Under the pieces are notes generated by a model, which did no database searches, had not been told where the DNA came from, and worked only from the letters and a program-made list of their open reading frames with translations. From positions 1 through 5,685 of the forward strand of contig JAEUVL010000428.1 in NCBI GenBank assembly GCA_016786965.1: a DNA stretch of 5,685 nt, written 5' to 3'. The position numbers were made by a program, and so were the translations under genes. This document shows, piece after piece, positions 1-5,243 of the stretch. Each line of letters starts with the position of its first letter. The stretch's first letter is position 1. Source of the stretch: Chitinophagaceae bacterium (GTDB taxonomy: Bacteria > Bacteroidota > Bacteroidia > Chitinophagales > Chitinophagaceae).

Positions 1-40
1 AAAAATCCTTGATATTCTGCGGCTGATTTCATTACCTTAG

Positions 41-70
41 CCCCGTCTCCGGAATAACGGGGGTTCTTCT
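41..70 (+). promoter_or_regulatory. GC-rich hairpin upstream of accB, possible terminator of a preceding gene
   Basis: The arms CCCCGT (41-46) and ACGGGG (57-62) can pair around a 10-base loop and are followed by a pyrimidine-rich GTTCTTCT. This could be a weak terminator of a gene lying left of the window or a leader structure of accB. The T-run is poor, so termination is uncertain. No convincing Bacteroidota promoter (TTTG near -33, TAnnTTTG near -7) was found in bases 1-101, so accB may be cotranscribed with an upstream gene. No coding end could be assigned in bases 1-60. Confidence 0.3.
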
Positions 71-101
71 AAAACCAAAATCGTCTATTAAATTGAAAAA
101 C

Positions 102-593
102 ATGGACTTCAAGCAAATTCAGGAGTTGATCAAAATGGTCAACAAATCGAATATTGGCGAACTGACTATTGAGCAAAAGGACTTCCGGGTCACTATCAAA
201 CAGAAGGAGGAGCATATCACCCAGGTGGTGTCGGCTGCTGCTCCGGCCCATGCTGCGCCTGTTCATGCAGTGGCCCCTGCGGCGGCGGCGAGCCAGCCTG
301 CTGCTGCGGCTGAAAAACCCAAAGCTGCTGAAGCAGCGCCTGCGGCGGCGAATACCATTACTATTAAAAGCCCGATGATCGGTACCTTCTACCGTAAGTC
401 ATCTCCGGATAAACCTAACCTGGCGGATATCGGAACTGAAGTGACGCCAGGTACCGTGGTGTGTATCATCGAAGCGATGAAACTATTCAACGAGATCGAA
501 AGCGAAGTGAAAGGAAAGATCGTGAAGGTGCTGGTGGATGATGCTTCACCGGTGGAGTATGATCAGCCGCTGTTTTTGGTGGAACCCAGCTAA
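102..593 (+). CDS. accB: Biotin carboxyl carrier protein of acetyl-CoA carboxylase
   Basis: AccB is the biotin-bearing subunit of cytoplasmic acetyl-CoA carboxylase. Its biotin shuttles carboxyl groups from AccC to the carboxyltransferase for malonyl-CoA and fatty acid synthesis. The 163-residue product has three parts: an N-terminal domain (about 1-42, beginning MDFKQIQELI), an Ala/Pro-rich flexible linker (about 45-83), and a C-terminal biotinyl domain (about 87-163). The biotinyl domain holds SPMIGTFYR, a thumb-like insertion (about 98-110), and EAMKLF, whose Lys127 (codon 480-482) is the expected biotinylation site. The family more often has EAMKMM, so Leu-Phe is a mild variant. I chose the ATG at 102; an in-frame TTG nine bases upstream is possible but less likely, because family members start with MDFKQ. 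No clear Shine-Dalgarno is visible, which is common in Bacteroidota. accC follows 104 bases downstream on the same strand, so the two are probably one operon. Length is normal for the family. Confidence 0.97.
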   Translation: MDFKQIQELIKMVNKSNIGELTIEQKDFRVTIKQKEEHITQVVSAAAPAHAAPVHAVAPAAAASQPAAAAEKPKAAEAAPAAANTITIKSPMIGTFYRKSSPDKPNLADIGTEVTPGTVVCIIEAMKLFNEIESEVKGKIVKVLVDDASPVEYDQPLFLVEPS

Positions 594-692
594 TTTGCAA
601 ATTTGAAAATGTGCCAATTTGTGAATGATATTTCTTTCATCATTGGCTGCTTGTAATTTTCAAATTTTTCAAATCATCAAATTTTCAAATTG
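589..692. repeat. 8-bp-phased ATTTG repeat array in the accB-accC gap
   Basis: The gap is filled by degenerate 8-bp units. On the plus strand, consecutive units start at 589, 597, 605, 613 and 621, of the type GCAAATTT, GAAAATGT and GTGAATGA. The accB stop codon lies inside the first unit. On the minus strand, TTTG recurs with its G at 686, 678, 670 and 661, spaced 8, 8 and 9. The halves point towards each other and form an imperfect inverted repeat around a roughly 25-base centre (629-652). It could fold in the accBC transcript, but pairing is interrupted. The unit resembles the array after the oxygenase gene at 3691-3850. Its function is unknown. Confidence 0.7.
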
Positions 693-697
693 ATTTC

Positions 698-2035
698 ATG
701 TTTAAAAAGATATTGATCGCCAACCGTGGAGAAATTGCGCTGCGTGTCATCCGTACCTGCCGTGAGATGGGTATTAAGACCGTGGCTGTTTATTCTACTG
801 CTGACAGGGACAGCCTGCATGTGAAATTTGCTGATGAAGCGGTTTGTATTGGTAAACCCCAGAGTTCTGACTCTTACCTGAATGTGGCCCATATCATGGC
901 GGCAGCGGAGATCACCAATGCGGATGCGATTCATCCGGGTTATGGATTCCTGGCGGAGAATGCCAAGTTTGCACAGATATGTAACGATCATGGTATTAAG
1001 TTCATTGGCCCGACGCCTGATATGATCAATTCCATGGGGGATAAGATCACCGCGAAGGATACAATGATCAAAGCGGGTGTGCCGGTGGTGCCGGGCGGAC
1101 AAGGCCTGCTGCAAAGTGTGGATGAAGCGAAGGGCCTGGCGAAGGACATGGGATACCCGGTGATACTGAAGGCGACAGCGGGCGGCGGCGGTAAGGGCAT
1201 GCGCATTGTATGGGAGGAAAGCGAACTGGAGAAGGCGTATGATACGGCGAAGGCGGAGGCGGCGGCTTCTTTTAAGAATGATGGCATCTACATGGAAAAA
1301 TTTGTGGAGGAGCCTAGGCATATTGAGATACAGGTGGCGGGTGACCAGTATGGTAATGTGTGCCACCTGAGTGAAAGGGACTGCTCTATCCAACGCCGCC
1401 ATCAAAAACTGGTGGAAGAATCTCCTTCTCCTTTTATGACGGATGAACTCCGTTTTAAGATGGGAGAGGCAGCGAAGAAAGCGGCCGGGGCCATCAACTA
1501 TGAAAGTGTGGGTACGATAGAGTTCCTGGTGGACAAGCACCGCAACTTCTACTTTATGGAAATGAACACCCGGATACAGGTGGAGCATTGTGTAACGGAA
1601 GAGGTGATCAATTTTGACCTGATAAAAGAACAGATAAAAATAGCGGCGGGTGAAAAGATAAGCGGCGAGGATTATTTCCCGCAGATGCATTCGATCGAAT
1701 GCCGGATCAATGCGGAAGATCCGTATAATGATTTTCGTCCGTCACCGGGAAAGATCACCACGCTGCACCAGCCGGGCGGACATGGTGTGCGGGTGGACAG
1801 TCATGTGTATGCCGGGTATGTGATACCTCCTTACTATGATTCTATGATCGGTAAGCTTATCACTGTGGCCCGTACCCGCAACGAAGCGATCGATACGATG
1901 TACAGGGCACTGAGTGAATATGTGATAGAAGGAGTGAAGACGACTATTCCTTTCCATCTGCAACTGATGAAGGATGAGCGGTTCCGCAGTGGTGATTTTA
2001 ATACCAAATTCTTGGAGGGCTTTACGCTGAAGTAA
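698..2035 (+). CDS. accC: Acetyl-CoA carboxylase, biotin carboxylase subunit
   Basis: AccC uses ATP and bicarbonate to carboxylate the biotin on AccB, the first half-reaction of malonyl-CoA synthesis in the cytoplasm. The 445-residue product matches the family length (about 445-450). It begins with the biotin carboxylase N-domain (MFKKILIANRGEIALRVIR). The ATP-grasp domain follows, with Lys116, Lys158 and the glycine-rich GGGGKGMR loop (162-169). Other active-site positions expected from E. coli AccC are present: His208, Lys237, Glu275, Glu288, Asn290, Arg292, Glu296 and Arg336. The C-terminal domain spans about 330-440. One deviation is VEHCVTE, where most relatives have VEHPVTE (Cys298 for Pro). 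The start is the first in-frame ATG and gives the canonical N-terminus. There is no strong ribosome binding site. It is cotranscribed with accB across the repeat-filled gap and ends at a clear terminator. No frameshift or truncation is seen. Confidence 0.98.
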   Translation: MFKKILIANRGEIALRVIRTCREMGIKTVAVYSTADRDSLHVKFADEAVCIGKPQSSDSYLNVAHIMAAAEITNADAIHPGYGFLAENAKFAQICNDHGIKFIGPTPDMINSMGDKITAKDTMIKAGVPVVPGGQGLLQSVDEAKGLAKDMGYPVILKATAGGGGKGMRIVWEESELEKAYDTAKAEAAASFKNDGIYMEKFVEEPRHIEIQVAGDQYGNVCHLSERDCSIQRRHQKLVEESPSPFMTDELRFKMGEAAKKAAGAINYESVGTIEFLVDKHRNFYFMEMNTRIQVEHCVTEEVINFDLIKEQIKIAAGEKISGEDYFPQMHSIECRINAEDPYNDFRPSPGKITTLHQPGGHGVRVDSHVYAGYVIPPYYDSMIGKLITVARTRNEAIDTMYRALSEYVIEGVKTTIPFHLQLMKDERFRSGDFNTKFLEGFTLK

Positions 2036-2061
2036 TTGCTGCTGATGCTTTATAGTATTTG

Positions 2062-2090
2062 ATCCCGGAGTAATGTCCGGGATTTTTTTT
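2062..2090 (+). terminator. Intrinsic terminator of the accB-accC operon
   Basis: The arms ATCCCGGA (2062-2069) and TCCGGGAT (2076-2083) form a perfect 8-bp GC-rich stem with a 6-base loop (GTAATG). It is followed directly by eight T residues (2083-2090). It starts 26 bases after the accC stop codon, in the standard place for Rho-independent termination. Confidence 0.92.
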
Positions 2091-2144
2091 AATACAGAAT
2101 ACATGCACACTGATGACACGGGTTGGATGGATGAACACAGATTT

Positions 2145-2167
2145 TTTACTCTGCTGCGCAGTGTAAA
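2145..2167 (+). repeat. Small hairpin, copy 1 of 3
   Basis: The outer arms TTTAC/GTAAA and inner arms CTGC/GCAG pair around a TGC loop with one T-T mismatch (2150 and 2162). The hairpin sits in the T-run after a four-unit 9-bp module and is followed by TGGGATTTTT. It could act as a weak terminator or stable RNA fold. It lies inside the 57-base exact duplication. Confidence 0.6.
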
Positions 2168-2347
2168 TGGGATTTTTGAAATACAGGAACACGGATTATT
2201 TTGATAAATCAAAAGGGAAGAGTTAATACAGGAACACGGATGACACGGATTGGATGGATGAACAGGGATTTTTTTAAATACAGGAAAACGGGGTTATTGA
2301 AATACAAGCACACGGATGGGACGGACTGGACGGATGAGGATGGATTT

Positions 2348-2370
2348 TTTATACTGCTGCGCAGTGTAAA
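2348..2370 (+). repeat. Small hairpin, copy 2 of 3, with improved pairing
   Basis: This is the same hairpin as at 2145-2167, but the mismatched T is A here (2353), pairing with T2365. The stem becomes ten continuous pairs, with one G-U pair at 2352/2366, around a TGC loop. The structure is kept while the sequence drifts. Confidence 0.6.
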
Positions 2371-2441
2371 GGGGATTATTGAAATACAGGAACACGGATT
2401 ACACGGATTGGATGGATTAAGACAGATTTTTTTAAATACAA

Positions 2442-2605
2442 GCACACAGCCTGTCCCGTCTAAACGGGAGATGAGAAGGGTGGGACGGATAAGAATGGAT
2501 TTTTTACTCTGCTGCGCAGTGTAAATGGGATTTTTGAAATACAGGAACACGGATGACACGGATTGGATGGATGAACAGGGATTTTTTTACATACAGGCTG
2601 TGTGC
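2442..2605. repeat. Segment bounded by 13-bp perfect inverted repeats
   Basis: The ends GCACACAGCCTGT (2442-2454) and ACAGGCTGTGTGC (2593-2605) are exact reverse complements. The 164 bases between hold a small CCCGT/ACGGG hairpin (2455-2468), the third small hairpin and a full four-unit module. The size and ends recall a non-autonomous mobile element, but no clear target-site duplication is visible. It may instead be part of the general repeat. Confidence 0.4.
2503..2525 (+). repeat. Small hairpin, copy 3 of 3
   Basis: This is identical to copy 1, with arms TTTAC/GTAAA and CTGC/GCAG, a TGC loop and one T-T mismatch (2508 and 2520). It is part of the second copy of the 57-base exact duplication (2498-2554). 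Confidence 0.6.
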
Positions 2606-2661
2606 AAAAATGTATTTTTAATGTCCAATACCTATAATTTGCCTAAACAATTCTTCTCCCG

Positions 2662-3690
2662 ATGCCGCCTGATGAACTGATACTTCCTTCTTCTGCTGAA
2701 ACCGGCGCTATTGGCATTATGCACCTGAAAAGATATTGGGCGAAGGCTGTTGCCAAACGTAATGGCCTGCTGCCGATGGATGCATTGCAGCATGAATGGG
2801 AAACGGATAATTTTCTGCTGAACACTTTACACCTTGGGCTGGAACAAACATTGATGAAATTATTCCAGGATGCACCGGGCTTTGATGATCTTGAACAATG
2901 GATCATCCGGGTAAACCAGGGAATGATCGATGAGGAACGAATACAGGAGTTCAATGCTGTACTGCAAAGCCAGGGAGGGTTTGTACCGATAGCTGCTGAT
3001 GAAGAAAAGGTGTTGTCTGCTGCGGAGATGGAATTCTGGAATGATAACGGCTATGTGATCGTACGGAATGCGATCTCCCGGGAGGACTGTGAGGAAACGG
3101 TCGCCTTTATGTGCGAACAATTAGACATTGACCTGAACGATCCGCTTAGCTGGTACCGGCCACATGTACACCGGGAAGGTATCATGGTGCCACTTTTTCA
3201 GCACCCGTTGATTGAAAGGAACCGCCGGTCGCCCCGCATCAGGAAAGCCTATGAACAACTCTGGAACAGACGGGATATTATGGTGAACACTGATAAGCTA
3301 GGCTTTAATCCTCCTGAAACGACTGGGTGGAAGTTTCCGGCTTCCCGTTTGCACTGGGATGTGAGCCTGGTGCAGCCGATACCGTTTGGTACGCAGGGGA
3401 TATTGTATCTAACTGATACTTCTGCTTCGCAGGGCGCATTTACGGTGGTGCCCGGTTTTCATCACCGGATCAGTGATTGGTTAGATGCACTACCTGCGGG
3501 TAATGAACCGAGGAAGGAGGACCTGTACCCATTGGGTGCGGTACCTGTTGCGGCGGCGGCGGGTGATCTTATCATCTGGCATCATGCGTTGCCTCATGCG
3601 GCGAGTGCTAACCGGGCGGCTATGCCCCGTTTTGTTCAGTACCTGAATTATGCACCGGTGTTTGGCGGTGTGCAGCAGGAATGGAAGTGA
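2662..3690 (+). CDS. Phytanoyl-CoA dioxygenase (PhyH) family Fe(II)/2-oxoglutarate oxygenase
   Basis: This is a 342-residue enzyme of the PhyH-type oxygenase family. These enzymes couple oxidative decarboxylation of 2-oxoglutarate to hydroxylation of a substrate. The substrate here cannot be read from the sequence. The oxygenase core spans about 118-335, starting near LSAAEMEFWNDNGYVIVRNA. The HxD iron motif is in LHWDVSL (His231, Asp233). The third iron ligand is probably His312 in LPHAASAN, and the 2-oxoglutarate-binding arginine is probably Arg323 in MPRFVQY. The 11-residue spacing between them equals that of human PHYH (His264/Arg275). His307/His308 are less likely ligands. About 115 N-terminal residues precede the core and are not recognised. 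No signal peptide or membrane segment is seen, so it is likely cytoplasmic. The first ATG was chosen; there is no strong ribosome site, and an internal Met20 is an alternative. It stands alone between repeat arrays and runs convergent to the minus-strand gene. Confidence 0.87.
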   Translation: MPPDELILPSSAETGAIGIMHLKRYWAKAVAKRNGLLPMDALQHEWETDNFLLNTLHLGLEQTLMKLFQDAPGFDDLEQWIIRVNQGMIDEERIQEFNAVLQSQGGFVPIAADEEKVLSAAEMEFWNDNGYVIVRNAISREDCEETVAFMCEQLDIDLNDPLSWYRPHVHREGIMVPLFQHPLIERNRRSPRIRKAYEQLWNRRDIMVNTDKLGFNPPETTGWKFPASRLHWDVSLVQPIPFGTQGILYLTDTSASQGAFTVVPGFHHRISDWLDALPAGNEPRKEDLYPLGAVPVAAAAGDLIIWHHALPHAASANRAAMPRFVQYLNYAPVFGGVQQEWK

Positions 3691-3850
3691 GATAATTTGA
3701 GAATTTGGGAATGAAGGAATTTGAGAATGAAGGAATTTGAGAATGAAGGGATTTGAGAATTTGGGAATGAGGGAATTTGAGAATTTGAGAATGAGGGGAT
3801 TTGGGAATGAAGGAATGAAGGAATTTGAGAATTTGGGAATGAGGGAGGGA
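3691..3850. repeat. Twenty consecutive 8-bp units directly after the oxygenase stop codon
   Basis: Starting at the base after the TGA stop, 160 bases divide without a single slip into twenty 8-bp units. They are close to GAGAATTT, GGGAATGA, AGGAATTT or GAGAATGA, and only the last (GGGAGGGA) departs clearly. Units end in TT or GA in irregular order. A unit after TT starts GA or GG, and a unit after GA starts AG or GG. The minus strand is open in more than one frame and gives Ser/Asn/Pro/Phe-rich peptides that look like artefacts. The next bases, 3851-3925, hold nothing I recognise. Confidence 0.9.
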
Positions 3851-3925
3851 TGCTTTGCAACTGCCTGTTTAAGTTGTGATAGTAGCGTTGATGTTTTGCT
3901 TTTACTATTCCGGTGATATGGGAGT

Positions 3926-4006
3926 AAAAAATAAGCCCTGTAAGTGTTCTCAACCTTTGGAAGGTTCACAACCTTCCAAAGGTTAACACTTACAGGGCTT
4001 TGTTTT
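3926..4006. terminator. Bidirectional terminator with a 31-bp near-perfect stem
   Basis: The outer arms 3933-3948 and 3985-4000 (16 bp, beginning AAGCCCTG) and the inner arms 3952-3966 and 3970-3984 (15 bp, AACCTTTGGAAGGTT) are both perfect. Only a three-base bulge (CTC, 3949-3951) and a three-base loop (CAC) interrupt them. Read on the minus strand the stem is followed by TTATTTTTT; on the plus strand by TGTTTT. It lies between two convergent genes, so it probably ends both transcripts, better on the minus strand. The stem is much longer than a usual terminator and could derive from a palindromic repeat element. Confidence 0.8.
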
Positions 4007-4035
4007 CATGCTCTTGCGGAAGTGTGGAAGTATGG

Positions 4036-4938
4036 TTAAACGGCTTTGAGGGTGATCGGTAACTCTGTGTTCTTACCGAGTTTTATTTCCACGCCGCTGA
4101 AGGTGGCTGCTTCGTAGCCGAACAGTTCTACTTTTACATTCACTGTGCCGGGCTGTGGAATGCGCAGGTTAAAGGTGCCGTCCTTCCTGGTATTGGTGAG
4201 ATAATTAGTATCTGCTACGGATACCAGCGCATTCTTAACGGGCTCTTTGGTAGTGACATTGGTAACGATACCGCTGAGCTGTGTGAAGCTGGTCTTTGGA
4301 TCGATGATGATACGGTTATTGCGGTACTCTTCATAGAACACTTTATCATTTTCCTTGTAAGGCAGCATGAGGGTGTCTATCTGTTCTTTCAGCAATGCCT
4401 TGATCTCTCTGATCTTGTTTTTGAGGGCGAGGTTCAATGCCTTGCGGGAAGCGGCGGCATTGCGGGGAGAAGAGGCCGATTTCTCATATTCACTGATGAG
4501 TTCGCTGAAGGCTTCGATACCGGCTGGAGTAACATCGTAGTCCGTCAATTGGCCTGCATAGGTATTCAGCTCTGCGAGTATGCTGTTGCAGATGCTGCAA
4601 ATAGCGGCCACTCCCTGGCGACTTATATTGCTTTTAGTGAACGTCATTGCCTCTTTCAGTTCATAGTATTTCATGGTACTGGCAAAGGCCACCAGCTTTC
4701 CGGACAGGGCCATTGCTTTATCTACCGTGAGCCGCTTCATCATTTCTTTTGACAATGTGACACCGGCAATAGTGCGCCCTGCATCCCTGGCTATTTCGGC
4801 GAGTGTGGTGAGCTCTGTTTTGAACTGGTTGACCGATTGCTTCAGCGCTGTTTGTGTTGCCCATTTGGACTGATTAGTGGACAGATGATAATAAGTGGAA
4901 TTGAACATTCCGATATTTGATTCGTCGCTACGTTGCAT
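4036..4938 (-). CDS. Uncharacterised helical protein with C-terminal carboxypeptidase-regulatory-like domain
   Basis: This is a 300-residue protein of unknown function. Residues about 10-205 look alpha-helical, rich in Ala, Lys, Glu and Leu. They include a charged stretch near 165-190 (NLALKNKIREIKALLKEQID) and end in a KVFYEEYRNNRIIID segment (199-213). Residues about 220-300 look like a carboxypeptidase-regulatory-like beta sandwich, with LSGIVTNVTTKEPVKNALVSV (about 221-241), KDGTFNLRIP and the ending LPITLKAV. In Bacteroidota this fold often decorates exported or TonB-linked proteins, yet no signal peptide or lipobox is seen here and no TonB receptor follows. I chose the ATG at 4938. The frame stays open up to 5103, but that extension looks like translated AT-rich leader, and Met11 is another possible start. 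The leader is AT-rich with no clear promoter. The transcript ends at the long hairpin 3' of the gene. I recall similar two-part proteins in Bacteroidota but know no assigned role. Confidence 0.8.
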   Translation of the reverse strand: MQRSDESNIGMFNSTYYHLSTNQSKWATQTALKQSVNQFKTELTTLAEIARDAGRTIAGVTLSKEMMKRLTVDKAMALSGKLVAFASTMKYYELKEAMTFTKSNISRQGVAAICSICNSILAELNTYAGQLTDYDVTPAGIEAFSELISEYEKSASSPRNAAASRKALNLALKNKIREIKALLKEQIDTLMLPYKENDKVFYEEYRNNRIIIDPKTSFTQLSGIVTNVTTKEPVKNALVSVADTNYLTNTRKDGTFNLRIPQPGTVNVKVELFGYEAATFSGVEIKLGKNTELPITLKAV

Positions 4939-5243
4939 AATTATAAATATTAAAAAGATTGTTGAAAATGATTGGATTGAAAAAATGTATTCAGTAATAA
5001 TAATCAGTGAATACGATTGGTACGATGGGACATGCAGCGGCGGAGAATGGCCGGCATGACGCACGATGGCGGAGGGTTTTACTACAGGGCAAAAAAATAT
5101 CACTTCACAACGGGTTTTACGAATTAAAAAACTGTTGAAGTGATTATGGAGTATGGTTGGTGAAAACGGAAACGGAGTGCAAAGTAAATTACTGTTGAAG
5201 TATGGGAAAAAACTCCAATCTTAATTTTTGTTAAAAGTGAGTT
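4939..5243. other. Gene-free leader of the minus-strand gene, with repeats and a terminator-like hairpin
   Basis: No gene is supported here. The stretch next to the start codon is strongly AT-rich. Read on the minus strand, CACTTCAAC (5142-5134) can pair with GTTGTGAAGTG (5111-5101) as nine pairs with a two-base bulge and a 22-base loop. It is followed by ATATTTTTTTG, a weak terminator or attenuator shape about 165 bases before the start codon. The 11-base direct repeat ACTGTTGAAGT occurs at 5131-5141 and 5191-5201, exactly 60 bases apart, and could be a binding site. No match to the Bacteroidota -33/-7 promoter consensus with proper spacing was found. Confidence 0.4.

Larger units (their letters stand above)
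2107..2589. repeat. Intergenic repeat cluster: modules of four 9-bp units ending in T-runs
   Basis: This fills most of the gene-free stretch 2091-2661. Five modules begin at 2107, 2234, 2310, 2392 and 2547. Each has four consecutive 9-bp units (first type ACACGGATG, third type GGATGGATG) followed directly by a run of five to seven T. Most are preceded by AATACAGGA or AATACAAGC. Degenerate or single-unit copies lie near 2181-2196, 2278-2295 and 2481-2505. Two long exact duplications occur: 57 bases at 2140-2196 and 2498-2554, and 52 bases at 2225-2276 and 2538-2589. The 9-bp period keeps all frames partly open and creates spurious Asn-Pro-Cys-type peptides on the minus strand. From memory, similar repeats are common between genes in Bacteroidota, but this was not searched. 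No gene is supported here. Confidence 0.9.

Noticed and set aside
2..40. 3' end of an upstream gene ending at TAG 38-40
   Set aside because: Only twelve codons are visible and they match no protein end I recognise.
93..101. TTG start for accB nine bases upstream of the ATG
   Set aside because: Family members begin at MDFKQ, which matches the ATG at 102; the TTG adds only three residues with no better ribosome site.
677..1690. 337-residue open frame antisense to accC
   Set aside because: It lies wholly opposite a well-supported accC and its Arg/His/Leu-rich composition is typical of an antisense shadow.
2201..2559. Open frames on both strands in the 9-bp repeat cluster
   Set aside because: They arise from a period divisible by three and give simple repeated peptides; no start signal or family match.
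2633..2641. Promoter-like TATAATTTG before the oxygenase gene
   Set aside because: The spacing inside the -7 motif is off by one from TAnnTTTG and no suitable -33 element was found.
3490..3969. Two minus-strand frames over the 8-bp array, 159 and 101 residues
   Set aside because: Their Ser/Asn/Pro/Phe/Ile repeats come from the 8-bp units read in different frames, and they overlap the oxygenase gene or the long hairpin.
4939..5103. N-terminal extension of the minus-strand gene to 5103
   Set aside because: The extra 55 residues look like translated AT-rich leader; the ATG at 4938 gives a natural start and a better-behaved protein.
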